Source of the DNA: Eukaryota sp. TZLM1-RC
Lineage: Eukaryota; Metamonada: BaSk clade
Assembly: GCA_040285825.1 (NCBI GenBank)
Contig: JAUPSS010000001.1
Coordinates: forward strand, 2,852,001-2,916,000
DNA length: 64,000 nt
Direction: 5' to 3'
The notes beneath the pieces are model-generated. The model searched no databases and had not been told where the DNA came from. It saw nothing but the letters and a program-made list of their open reading frames with translations. The translations under genes were made by a program, and so were the position numbers. Of the stretch, positions 52,469 through 63,700 are shown piece by piece (within the stretch, counting starts at the first letter, position 1; each line of letters starts with the position of its first letter).

Positions 52469-53126
52469 TTACAAAATACCATCTAATGTTGAAACAATTT
52501 CCTGGAAGTTTGTCAAAAATTCAGGTGTTACATCACCTTGTGAAACTGATTTAATTGGATAAACATACTCTTCATCAAAAGTCCACCCTCGCTTGCTTAT
52601 CACTTCTTGTATTTCCTCCAAGGAAAGGTTAACAAGTTCTTGTAAAGTCGACATTTTGAGTGAAGTGTATAGAATCTCTATAGTTCCAAAGATCTTTGAT
52701 CTAAGCTTCTCTATGGTAAAAACATCGTTTACAGAACACACTGATCACAAATGGAAAAAGTTCTGCAACTAAGGGACTCCAAGGGTGGTTGACTAAGTGG
52801 TATATTGAGTTAAAATCAAAATCTTGAATCGACTCAACGATTGTATTTAAAACAGTGATTTCTGAATCCTGTACTGATTTAAGGTCGTCTGGAACCCTTT
52901 TCCAAAGAAGTTGTGCATTCTGATACTCACCCAAACATAAATAACAGGTCTGTAAAACAGCATAGAAAGGAACATGGGTAGAAAGTGATGTTAGACACAG
53001 CTATGATGAGCTACAAAACTGTGATACTGTTTCAAGTTCTTCATCTTCGCAGAAATCACGAAGTTCCGTGAAATTCCTTTGTTCAGAAGCACAAGAGTTG
53101 ACAAGTGAAGCTAGTTTAGATTGCAT
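52469..53126 (-). CDS. CSN8: COP9 signalosome subunit 8, two mini-introns
   Basis: Three exons: 53028-53126, 52742-53000 and 52469-52710. The introns are 27 nt (53001-53027, GTATCA to CATAG) and 31 nt (52711-52741, GTGTGT to CATAG); splicing gives exactly 200 codons including stop. The protein reads MQSKLASLVN at the start, then ELRDFCEDEELET/LCLTS, the helical pair VPFYAVLQTCYLCLGEYQNA with QLLWKRVPDDLK, NHPWSPLVAELFPFVI/KKL, and the PCI winged helix LYTSLKMSTLQELVNLSLEE with ISKRGWTFD. These are family landmarks (nAxxLWKRiP, PWS, YTS, GW). The COP9 signalosome removes NEDD8 from cullins. Length 199 compared with about 209 in animals. Confidence 0.9.
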
Positions 53127-53415
53127 ATTCAAAAGTGTTGAGATTTTTCTACCAAAAATATCCTCCTCAGACAGTTTTAAGAATTATCAAATCGTGTATC
53201 TGTGGTTTTCATTTGAAATGCATACTTTCTTCAAGCATCATTCAAACTTATGAATTGTATATGAATTTTGTTTTAAGATCAGTTAAGTTTTGTTACCTGC
53301 ATTAAACAACGGTTGACAAGATCATTGTTGTGGGTTAGTAAAGGATATCAGACCATCGTTGCGAAGGTGTGTGATCAAATGAACCCCATAGATAAACCTA
53401 TCAATTTGCTTTCAC

Positions 53416-53977
53416 ATGTCCGAACGTGTAAGACTTTGGTTCAACAAGCCATGGATGATCATTGCACGGAACATCATTTGGATTATTTTGGGTCCTGGCT
53501 TTGTAGTCTTTCTCTTGTATTTAATTGTATGAGCAAACTTATTCATCTAATTTCAGGGAGGTCTCTTCCTCGCAATCACTATTGTTGGTATCCCCTGGGC
53601 AGTTAGAGGTATGTCTTTTGAATTTTAATTTTAGTCTGGCAAATGTCAAGGTATATCATCTGGCCAGCTGGTCTTGAAATTCGTCGAACTGAAGAAACGC
53701 CAGTGAAGGCTTTATATATTTTCTTAATAGTCTGGTGGCTGATATTCATTGGTATTGCTCTGATCGTCATTCACATTTCCTTAGGTATTGCACTACTCTT
53801 CACCATTATTGGTATTCCTGCAGGTGTGTTCATTTTGGTTTCTTCCTCATCCAAGCAATTGAACATTTCAAATTATTACAGATTGCATGGAATCCACTCG
53901 GTATCACCATGCAACCTACTGAATGGGCTTCTCGCTCATCACACGAAACTGGACGTACTCCACCAGTCATGACGTAA
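53416..53977 (+). CDS. YccF-family inner-membrane-type protein, three mini-introns
   Basis: Four exons: 53416-53526, 53557-53608, 53635-53823 and 53856-53977. The introns are 30, 26 and 32 nt, each GT to AG; splicing gives 158 codons including stop. The protein has two copies of the YccF motif: LFLAITIVGIPWAVRV with upstream NIIWIILGPGFVVFLLYL, and IALLFTIIGIPA/AIEHFKLLQ with WNPLGITM. IxGIPxxxxxFK and NPxG are the family signature. Four membrane segments are predicted. YccF is a bacterial family of unknown function; presence with spliceosomal introns indicates an old transfer. Residue choice at the last junction (A/A) keeps the motif spacing. Confidence 0.85.
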
Positions 53978-54120
53978 GCAGTAGTGTATAAAAGCTATTG
54001 TATATAGAATATGTTAATAAAGAATGTTGTTATTTTTAATAATCCAGAAAAATGTGGACTCAATGTTGTATATTTTCAAATGGGAGAAAAAAGCTTTTAA
54101 CTATAAAAGTAGAAGTGTAT

Positions 54121-57010
54121 TTATTAAACTTGCACACTTAATAAATAAACTCATTACTAATGGGACGAAATTCATTGAACCAAGATTTCCTCTACAAAAG
54201 CTTGATCTACTTGCTGTATTCGATTGAAAAACCGACGCAATCTATTCATAATAGCAAATTGATTTCGAGAGTGCCATAAAAAGATATCAAATGTTTTCAT
54301 TGTTTTTTCTTGAACTGTTTTTTTGAAATCATTCAAAAAAGTTTCTGCTCCTACTAAAAGTCTTCCGTTTATAGAAAATGGGAAAGCAATAAAAACAAGT
54401 AATCTATTTCTATGAGCATTAGTTTCCTTCGATATCTTTGCCATATTTTCTATGTTTTTCTTTGGCCTTAAATTCAAGAGCATCTACAGGATTAAGTTTT
54501 CCTCTTTGAACCAAAATGTCATTTGCAACATTACAGAAGACAAAGTCAATAACAGTCAGAGTTCTCAATCCAATCACAGTATATATCACCTCTGTCATCA
54601 GAACCAAAATTATTCAATGACAATGTTTCTTTCAGCAGAGGCTCTTTGTTACACGAAATTTCTGCAGTTCGTGTCATATTGAAAACGGTGTCTCTAACAG
54701 TGTCATGTAATGAAGAACGCTAAGTTATCAAGTTAGAACAATTCAGAGCATGACGCAAAGTGAGCTGTGGTAAATTGGAACAATTACATTTTTCTTTTGT
54801 CAATAATTGATTAATGGGGATATTCAAATATAATCTCATCTTTGTTACAAACGCTTCATTCTCAGCACACAGTTCAAAACTTCTTGGCACAATGGTCACA
54901 AACAGCGACGAATCTGATGACTGATTTTCACAAACACCTTTTTCCAATAACAAAGAGTGGAGATCTTAATTTGAAACAGCTGAGCTGCATTTATTTTTAT
55001 AAAGATCATTTTCATACAGTGCAGTTAGTCGTTTCTGTAATGTTCGAAGAGTATTTTAAAATTAACTAATTATTTTCGGGAATATAGCCATTGAATGATT
55101 GGGAAAAACATTGATTCCATTTTTCTACATCGATTTTTGAAACGTTTTTTTAAATGCAAAAATAGTAAAACTTTGCGTTGTCATTAATAAATCTTCAGAA
55201 TCTGTAAATTTTTCAGAAAACTCAAATATTGCATTTCTGCATCCATCGATAAAAGCAATGGGAGTAAAAATTGAGGCCTTTGTCCAACCTAAACCGCCAT
55301 AATGTGGACCAAGAAAACCACGGTCAGTAAATTAGAACATTTTATATCCTAGTAATTGTGACAAGACTTTTCCACGTAATTCATTAAACTTTTGGGCCAA
55401 TGGCCTAGTGATAAGAGGATTTGTAGATCGAAATATATGATTAAACGGAATTGAAACAAAGTCTTATAATGGTAAATTTGATTTGTTTCTGTATATCCAA
55501 TTTCATCATTTGGTCATTTTTTTTGAAATTATGTTCAACTTATCAAACAATTCTTTGGTAACTTCATCAGTATTTCCTGAAAACGAACCCAAATGACGAA
55601 TAGCATCAGTTGAATATAACTTGGCTTGATTTTCAATACTATCAACTATTGTTGAAACTGGAGAATTTGAAAGAAAAAAACATTTAAATAAGTTTAGTCA
55701 AAGGCCAATTTTGTTGAATAATTCTTTTAAACATAAAGTTGCTTTTTTGACAATCGTTAAGTCACCTATAAGAACAACATCATCCATATAAGCAATCAAA
55801 GGAAACATTGCTTGAATTTGTAAGAAAATTGGATGAATGGCCTGACAAAACAAAAAGGGTCCTAAAGAGTCTCCTTGTTTAACACCACATTGTAATTTCA
55901 TAATAGAATTGGCAAAATGTAAATCAGAATTGGTGCAATATGTTTTTTGAAAATTCGGTAACAATTCTGGCAAGTACTTCAACAAAGCACCATGAATATT
56001 ACGCCGATGATTTGAATTAAAGGCATTACTAAAATCCAACAACATACATTGGATTCATTTTGATGAAATAGAACAACTGTAGCAAAGACTGCTGAAACAA
56101 CTCCATCAGTGGTATAACTCCGTATAGGAACGGTAACCAAAAATTTTGTGCTTTTTTATTGAATATGAAACAGCAAGCTGAAAAGATATTGTGTAAAGTT
56201 TCAGAAACTGCAATTGGACGAACATCCATTTTTGAGTTTTTGACACGTGCAGTGAAACATAAACATCTCAACTTTAATCTCAAGTTTTCAGTAAATTTAA
56301 GCTGATTAAACTCTACTCAAAAATCTTGTTAATAGAATTAAACGATCTTCTAACGAAATTACCGCAGCTTCTCTTATTCTATTGAAAAACCTGGAGACTT
56401 TGCGCGTGGTCGATTTTTGATTACTGAAAAGTGTATGAAAATACTTCTGATGTCATCAATGGATGGCTTTCCCAATAATCTCCATAATAATTTTGACCTA
56501 TTATTGGGTTTCAAATGGATGTAAGATCTTGAGTTTATCTACAGTTTCTTGGTTATTGGGAGCTTTGACTCCTGGATTTAAAGTAGACAAAGCACTAGAC
56601 CACTTGTTATCAAAGTATTTATCTTCAAAAAATTTGCTCATTTCTCAGATGGCACTTTTCTCAGTGCATTATTAGTTGAAAATACAGAATTTCCAACGAA
56701 ATTTTGTTCAAAAAAAGCACAAGAAAAACCAAAATATTTTCAGAGAATATTAATAGAATACTTTTTTTTACATAATTGATCCAAAAATCTTTTAAAAATG
56801 AAGGCAAATTCACTGCATTTCGACGGATGTATTTTTTGAGGGATTTTTATAGGAGGGTGGTAATGGTCTTCTATTCTACATTTCAAGCATCGACCTGCAG
56901 TTTTACCTTTTGTATTTTTTCTGAAAGAAGCATTATATTCACTTATATTACTAATCTTTCTATTGATAAAGCAAATATGGGAAAAAGAAGCCCAAAAGAG
57001 AGGAAATAAG
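54121..57010 (-). mobile_element. RT2 retrotransposon, long decayed copy
   Basis: On the minus strand, from high to low: a zinc-finger-like block CLKCRIEDHYHPPIKIPQKI followed by FAFIFKRFLDQL (56900-56780), matching the RT1 CESCKAVDSLRPPIRVASQV region. Then RPIAVSET (56215), FSNAFN (56030), CGVKQGDSLGPFLFC (55880) and IAYMDDVVLIG (55790); thumb sequence FNELRGKVL (55385); zinc finger CNCSNLPQLTLRHALNCSNL (54760); endonuclease pieces DFVFCNVANDILVQRGKLNP and EFKAKEKHRKYG (54540-54430); C-terminus ending FVEEILVQ (54180). The 3' UTR ends near 54121. Many stops and frameshifts. Its 5' end abuts the start of the divergent phosphodiesterase gene. Confidence 0.82.
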
Positions 57011-57134
57011 AGAAAGGTCATTCAAAAGGTTAAACCCAAACTGATCTCAATAGTAGGTGTATGCCTTGCTTCTCTTTCACATCAGTTCCACGGTGTAGTA
57101 CAGCATCAGACTCGTTGTGCCACTACCGAATTCA

Positions 57135-58418
57135 ATGAAACTCAATACATTTATACTTGCATTATCCTTCATCTTCATCGCACTTGCCAAGGAATCATAC
57201 TTTTGGGTTATCAATGATCTTCACTCTCAATGGACTTACCAACCTGGAACTTCTATCAAATCCGGGTGTATGACTGGGACCGGTGTTGCAGGTAAATACG
57301 GCGATTTCCACTGCAATACACCTGAAACTCTCACTCGTTCTGCTCTCCAGTTCATGTCCTCATACCACATTAAGGCTGACTTTACTATTTTCGGAGGTGA
57401 CGTGTGGCCCCATGAATTAATCCTGAGTAAGCTGAATGTGAACAAGACAGTCCTTCTCCAAGCAATGGCCAATTTCACTAACCTCTACAATCTTTACTTT
57501 CCCACCACTCCAATGATTCCCATGTTTGGAAACCATGACAATATCGAACCTCACCAATGGGGAAATGACAATGCTTGGTTGTTCAATGCAATGGCTAAGC
57601 TCTGGAAAGCTTATATCCCATCAGATCAGGTCCAGACGTTTAAAAATGGTGGTTATTATAAGGTCGATTTAAACCCAAAGTTTAGCTTTTTGGTTCTCAA
57701 CAGTGGTTGTTACTTTTCATTTGATGACTCTTCAGTTAAGCAGAAGGATCCTTTAGGTCAGTTTCAGTGGTTAACAAGCCAAATCAAGTCCTTACGAAAT
57801 CAAAAAAAGACTGCAATCATAATCACACACGTGGCACCCGGTCAGCACGGTCAACTTCTATACCCTCAAATGCTAGAAAATCACCAATCCAAGCTCTTAA
57901 AAATTCTGTACGACGCAGGTGATGTGATCAAAGGATATATTAATGGTCATGAACATTCTGATTCAATCAAATTGATTGAAACTTCCGATGGGGGTTATAT
58001 TCCTGTTTTTGTGTGTCCCTCAATTCTTTCTGAAGGTGGCCCTGATTTGGCTTATTTTGGTAACAATCCCGCTGTTAGATTGTTTAAATACGATAAGTCT
58101 TCTGGGAAGTTGCTTGATTACCAACAGTTTTGGTTCGACTTGGAAAAGGCTAATTTAAAGAAAACACCAGTGTGGAGTCTTGAATATAGAGCAGGTGCAT
58201 TGTTTGGGATTAATGATTTAAGTCCAAAATCAATGGAAATTGCTTTCAAAAAGTTGGTGAATGACGACAAGACTTGGGATCTTTATTGGGAGTATCTGAA
58301 TGTGAGAGTAGCAAAGCCTAAATTAGGTGAAAGAAGCAAGAGAAATCATCTTTGTTCAATCAAATATCTCAAAATGTTTGATTATCTAGCTTGTTGCAGC
58401 GGAAAACGAGAATTATAG
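57135..58418 (+). CDS. Acid sphingomyelinase-like phosphodiesterase (SMPDL3-like), secreted
   Basis: 427 residues from ATG 57135, with signal peptide (MKLNTFILALSFIFIALAKE). Calcineurin-type metal-site motifs in order: VINDLH (DxH), FGGDVWPHE (GDxW), MFGNHDN (GNHD), IITHVAPG (H) and YINGHEHSD (GHxH). The FHCNTPETL cysteine and overall layout fit SMPDL3/ASM-like enzymes, which hydrolyse phosphodiester or nucleotide substrates in lysosomes or outside the cell. No saposin domain is fused, but a separate two-saposin protein is encoded at 23640. C-terminal cysteines (CSIKY, ACC) resemble the family end. Intronless. It starts just after the 5' end of RT2, divergent from it. Confidence 0.93.
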   Translation: MKLNTFILALSFIFIALAKESYFWVINDLHSQWTYQPGTSIKSGCMTGTGVAGKYGDFHCNTPETLTRSALQFMSSYHIKADFTIFGGDVWPHELILSKLNVNKTVLLQAMANFTNLYNLYFPTTPMIPMFGNHDNIEPHQWGNDNAWLFNAMAKLWKAYIPSDQVQTFKNGGYYKVDLNPKFSFLVLNSGCYFSFDDSSVKQKDPLGQFQWLTSQIKSLRNQKKTAIIITHVAPGQHGQLLYPQMLENHQSKLLKILYDAGDVIKGYINGHEHSDSIKLIETSDGGYIPVFVCPSILSEGGPDLAYFGNNPAVRLFKYDKSSGKLLDYQQFWFDLEKANLKKTPVWSLEYRAGALFGINDLSPKSMEIAFKKLVNDDKTWDLYWEYLNVRVAKPKLGERSKRNHLCSIKYLKMFDYLACCSGKREL

Positions 58419-59274
58419 CTAGTGTACTTGAATGTATTGACTGTAAAGAAATTATTATTGATATTTTTCTTCAAATGTTTTATTTTTATTTTTACATATT
58501 TTGAGTGCAAAAAACATGTAATTTGAAACTTCTTCCTTTTTTTGAATTCGTTAATTCATTCACACAAAACGCAAACCAATAAAAAACCTTAATTCAATGT
58601 GTTTAATAATATCAACGAAATGTTGTAAAACTAAGAAATTATTTGAACAAGACATTTTCAAAACATATCTGAAGTTGCAGAAATGTAAAAAAACGTATTT
58701 ATCATCCAAATCAAGCTGCGTGCAGAAGAATTTTACTTGTATATGGACATTCACAAGATAACTTATGTTTGTCATTTTCACTTATACAGCTTAACCAAAA
58801 GTACACTGCAAATAGTGACAGTGACAAGAGAAAAAGTACATCGGACTGCAGAAAGGAAAATTAACATCTATATTTGAAAATCGAAAATATGCTCATTTTG
58901 AAGGGTTAATAAAGAATCAAGAGTTAATGAAAATCATCATCTGCACTGAAAGAAGAGCACCTATGTTGAGCGTGGTTGAATCGGTGTATTTCTGATTGTC
59001 AAACCGCCTGGTTGTTCCAGATACTTCAATTATTGATTGAATGATTTCTGTTTCTAACTGAACTACTTCTCAACAAACAACAGTAGACCTTATTCATCAA
59101 AATCCTTTACTCTTTGCAAATTTCAAGTGGGAAGCCAGCCTGAAAAATCAGCTAAGTGCACACAAAAAACCAAACAAAACCCAAGAATTGAACTAATCTT
59201 GAGAGCTGAGATTTTTCAGTCTATTTTGTTGAAACACTGATAATATAAGACAAATCAGGGTTCTTCAAAGAAAA
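58419..59274. other. Non-coding spacer
   Basis: AT-rich; no gene seen. AATTATTATTGATATT and TTTTATTTTT runs follow the phosphodiesterase stop. Confidence 0.45.
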
Positions 59275-59760
59275 TTGTATGAATTTGCTGATGTGCCTTA
59301 TCTAAAATATTTATTGCCTTATCTTGGAAACAAGGAAATTCTTTACAATATACATTGAAAATTTTGAGAGTAGTCAAAGTTTTTAAAAAATTCCCTATCA
59401 ACACTGATAGATATTGTTTATTTTCCGAAATATGCAAACCCTTTGAAAGAATTGAAACATGTCCACCATGTACATTACCAAATTTGCCCATTTCCTATAC
59501 CCTTGTATGGACGTCTTGCAAAAACTGTCATGAATGTTATTGATGATTTTGAAAAACTTGTAAAAAGAAGAATGAATAAGTGTTTTGATCGTCGTTTGTG
59601 GTTAAATCGTATTGTTTTTACTATTTTCAAAGCAATTCCTAAAATAATTTCGAAAGCTTTGATGTCTACCAGTGCACATTACAAAGACATTGTTGTTGTA
59701 CCGTTTGATGGTGTGGAAGCTTGTTTCGAAGATAATGATTTCTAGTTTGTAGTTTTGGAA
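59275..59760 (+). mobile_element. RT3 retrotransposon 3' fragment
   Basis: Open from 59443 to 59745: ELKHVHHVHYQICPFPIPLY, then DDFEKLVKRRMNKC, LWLNRIVFTIFKAIPKIISK and FDGVEACFEDNDF. It aligns with the RT1 C-terminus (VEHVKYQLVPFAVSLFG; WHNRIVFSILKAIPEMLTKA; DACIEDIEF). Upstream sequence is homologous but out of frame. Confidence 0.75.
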
Positions 59761-59784
59761 AAAAATTAATTAATTAGTCTGAAA

Positions 59785-60073
59785 AATTATTTATTGAATT
59801 TGCACACTTAATTAAATTAACTCATAACTAAAGGGACGACTATCATTGAACCAAGATTTCCTCTACAAAATCTTGATTTGCTTGCTGTCTAGCTAAAGCT
59901 TCTCTAATTCGATTGAAAAACCGAGGTAATCTATTAATAATGGCAAATTGAATACGTGAACGCCATAAAAAAATATCAAATCTTTTCATTGTTTTTTCTT
60001 GCACCATTTTTTGGAAGCCATCCAAAAAAGTTTCTGCTTCAACTGATAATCTTCCATTTATCGAAAATGGAAA
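59785..60073 (-). mobile_element. RT2 retrotransposon 3' fragment
   Basis: Reads MVQEKTMKRFDIFLWRSRIQ, then FAIINRLPRFFNRIREALA and FVEEILVQ with the family 3' UTR. It is truncated at 60073, where RT3 sequence begins in the opposite orientation. Confidence 0.8.
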
Positions 60074-60405
60074 AATGCCTTATCTTGGAAACCAGAAATT
60101 CTTTACAATATAGATTAAAAATTTCGAGAGTAGTCAAAGTTTTCCAAAAAATTCCCTATCAACACTGATAGATATTGTTCATTTTCCGCAATATGCAAAT
60201 CCTTGGAAAGAACTGAAACATGTCCACCATTTGGATTACCAAATTTGCCCATTTGCTATACCTTTGTATGGACGTCCTGAAAAAACTGCCATGAATGTTA
60301 TTGATGATTTTGAAAAACATGTAAAAAGAACAATGAGAAGACATTGCTGTTGTACGGTTTGATGGTGTGGAAGCTTGTTTCGAAGATTTTGATTTCTAGT
60401 TTATC
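60074..60405 (+). mobile_element. RT3 retrotransposon 3' fragment, second copy
   Basis: Starts TGCCTTATCTTGGAAAC, like 59314. It continues with ELKHVHHLDYQICPFAIPLY and DDFEKHVKRTMRR, then loses about 90 bp and ends with the CFEDFDF stop (60397-60399). Confidence 0.75.
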
Positions 60406-60740
60406 AAAACGAAGATAAGAAACAGAATGAGTCCAAAGTTGTTGGATGACTTGGTCTTCTTATATGCAAACTTAAAACTGAAAAATCATTTAGCCTGTGT
60501 CTTCAGAAGAATTTTTATCCAGGGATAATGAATATCTTATTGCGGTTCCAGACCCTGATGGTGAAGACTCGATTGTACCACTTGAAGACTTTGTAGATCC
60601 TTGTTATTACGAAAACCTTTAGTTTTGTTTCAATATATTTATTTTTATGTTTTTGCACCATAACGTTGTATCAACGATTTTGTCGGATAAACATCTGGAC
60701 ACGTGTTGATCAGCTTTGGACACGTGTTGACACGTGTAAA
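60406..60740 (+). other. Spacer with an exon-like fragment
   Basis: 60499-60621 reads EFLSRDNEYLIAVPDPDGED followed by SIVPLEDFVDPCYYENL and a stop, preceded by a splice-acceptor-like TGTGTCTTCAG. No upstream exon is found; possibly a gene or transposon remnant. Three ACACGTGT octamers lie at 60699, 60720 and 60730. Confidence 0.3.
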
Positions 60741-63700
60741 GGGTAAATCCGAACACTAATTTTTTTTTCAATTAAATTGAAATTTATTTTCAACGCTAAC
60801 AAAACATTAAACAAAAAACTAGAACTCAATATCCTCAATACACGCATCAACATCATCAAATCTTTTCAGCGCGCGATTTTCATACTCTATTCCTAATTGT
60901 AACAGTGCTTTGGTCAACATTTCTGGAATTGCTTTAAGAATACTAAAAACAATTCTATTGTGCCAGAAATTGAAGTTCAATTCTTTTCCTGCTCTTTCTT
61001 TTATTAAACTTCTGAAACCTTCAAGAAATTTAATGCCAGATATTCCAATGTTACCAAAAAGAGAAACAGCAAATGGAACCAACTGATACTTGACATGCTC
61101 AACACGTCCTAGCTGAGATAAGGGTTCATTGTACTTTTTGATTTTGCTCTTTTCAGCAAAGCAAAGTGGAGTTTCATCTCTTTTAGCAAAATCAATTGCT
61201 GAGTCTTTACAAACATCAACAGTAACAACATCAACAACTTTAATAACACCATCAGACGCAGGGGTAATTAAATCAGCACGGCGTTTCCCAAAAGTATTTT
61301 CATCTTCATTTTCAGATGACAACCTTCGCACAAGTGGTTCAACAAAAGCTTCAATGTGATGACTTCTGCACATAGCGTATAGTTGGTCTCTAACAGCATC
61401 GTGAACAACTGAGCGATATGTAATATTAAATTTGCAATTAAATAAATGATTCAGATTAATGAGCTGACCACAACGACAAATCAAATCATTTGGCACACTA
61501 CATGGCCACAGAAAACACCTCATCCTGAAGACAGTTGTCCATTGATGATCATTTAATAATAGACCATATACATTTGGAATCAGGGAAATAAGACAACTTG
61601 AGCTACTTTCCTTAAGGTCAATTAAAAAGTTTGCAAAAACGGGATTCTTTTCTTTAGCCAAGCTAAGACGAACAGTGAAATCCAAGTTTTCAAAAACTTT
61701 TAATATCTTTTTCTGCAATTTAGCAAATTTCAAGGAAATCAAACTCCTGGGTGGAATTTCTTGAATATCAGCAGGAAAGCATTTGGACCATATGTGAGGA
61801 GAGATGCATTCAATTTCACTCTGCAAGGACACTAAATAGTCACTGACACAACATTCTATTAAATGTTGGTTTTCAGGAAAACGTTTCAAAAATTCAAAAA
61901 CGAAATTTTTGCCTCCACCGATGAATGCGGCTTTACACAAATATTTTGATTTGTGAAAATCCAGGTCTCCCAATTCTGTGCTACAAAAAATATGACTACG
62001 TAAAAAAGAAGAATCAATATCGAGCAAATTAGCCAAAAATTTTGTTCTTAATTCATTAAAAATTCTGCAAAATTCGAGAGAAATAGATGGTGATGTTGAT
62101 CGTAAAATATGAGTAAATTTCCCTGAATAACAAATTCTGAGGAAGAAAAATTTAAGATGTTTTTCAATATTTATATCTGAAAGAACCATCAATTCTTCTT
62201 CAAAATTATCCAAAAGAGAGGAAAGTTGATTTCGAATTTCATCAAAATTGCCTAAATAACAACCTAAAAAACGAAATCCTGATTCAAAATAATTGATAAA
62301 AGGAACATTTTGATCATCAATAATGAGATCAGCAGGCTCTCTACCAATCAATAAACAGTTGGAAATATTTAGAGAAAGACCAATTTGATAATAGCGCTGT
62401 TGAACAATTTCAGCAATTGTTCTCAATGAATCAATTGGACCAATTATTGATATGTCATCCATATAAGCTGTTATATGAACATCTGGAAATTCTTGTCTTA
62501 ATTCACACATTAAAGGATGGATAGCAAGGCAGAAAAAGAAAGGACCTAACGGATCACCTTGTTTGACACCAGATGATGATATTAGATTGAATTCCTCATA
62601 AACAAGAGTCGACTGTGAGCCATAAAAATTGTAAAAGAACGACTCAGCTTCTGGAAAATGAGTTTGAAGCAAGGGCAAGATGGACGACCTCTTCACTGCA
62701 TTAAAAGCGTTTTTAAAATCTAAATTAAAAATATAATTCGAAGTATTTGAATTAAAAAAGACATCAGAAGAAAGTGCTGCAGAAGATGCACCATCAACTG
62801 TTTTAATTCCAAATTGGAAAGGACTAAAAAAATCTTTAGCTTTTTTACCAATCCTGCCAAACACTGCTGAAGCAAGAATACGAGACAAAGATTCACCAAT
62901 TGCAATAGGCCTTATTTTTGATTCATTCTTTTTTAAAGCAATTAACATGAACTTGTCATTTCAGATGGAAGCTTGATTTTTAATGTTAAATTTTTGTTGA
63001 AAAAGAAAACCAAATCATCAATGCATTCAGGACATTGGTTTATCGTGGATTTTAACATGTCAAAAGTGATCATTGATGGACCAGGCGCTTTTCCAGATGG
63101 TGAGTGGTTAATCAATTTAATTAGTTCATCATTAGTTACGGGATTTTGCTCCCAATAACTTACATTATTAGGTTTAGGGCACTCAAAATTTTCAACAGGA
63201 TGGAGACTCTTTAGTTGAGCAATAGTATTTTCATTACATTCTGCAAATTCAGATGAAAACAGGCATTGCTTAGTGGAACCATAGCGTCCCTTTAAAGCTA
63301 ATTTTCGAACAATTTTTTCTTTCTTCATTACTGAAGGACGAAATTTTGATTTCGATGACAATAATTTTTTATCTTTGAGCAAAAAAAATTTCCATAGCGG
63401 TGTTACATCCCATATGCCTTTTTTTAAATTGGTAGTAAATTTTCGAAAACTAATTGAAAAGGGGATGCAAGAAAGAGGACTTACCTGTGATGCAACACGT
63501 ATTGGAGGCCTCAGGGAATCAACAGCTTTACATGATTCGCAAAAACGTAATGGTCGGCCAGAAGAATTAATGCCCAAATTTTTGGTACAAAATATACACT
63601 TATTATTCGAAGAATCAATGGATAAATTTACAGGTAATATTGCTGGTATTTCTTGATCAGCACTATCATCATTTATGGGTAACGAAGAGAGTGATTGTTT

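Noticed and set aside
53313-53606. 97-codon frame starting at 53313
   Set aside because: It is out of frame with the YccF exons that the spliced model explains fully, and its translation has no features.
55069-55700. Independent genes in the short frames between 55069 and 56283
   Set aside because: They align piecewise with the RT and thumb regions of RT1 and are fragments of one decayed RT2 element.
62942-62948. Programmed frameshift between the two RT1a frames
   Set aside because: The copy at 22130 has one more base here and is in frame, so the shift is a single-base loss in this copy.
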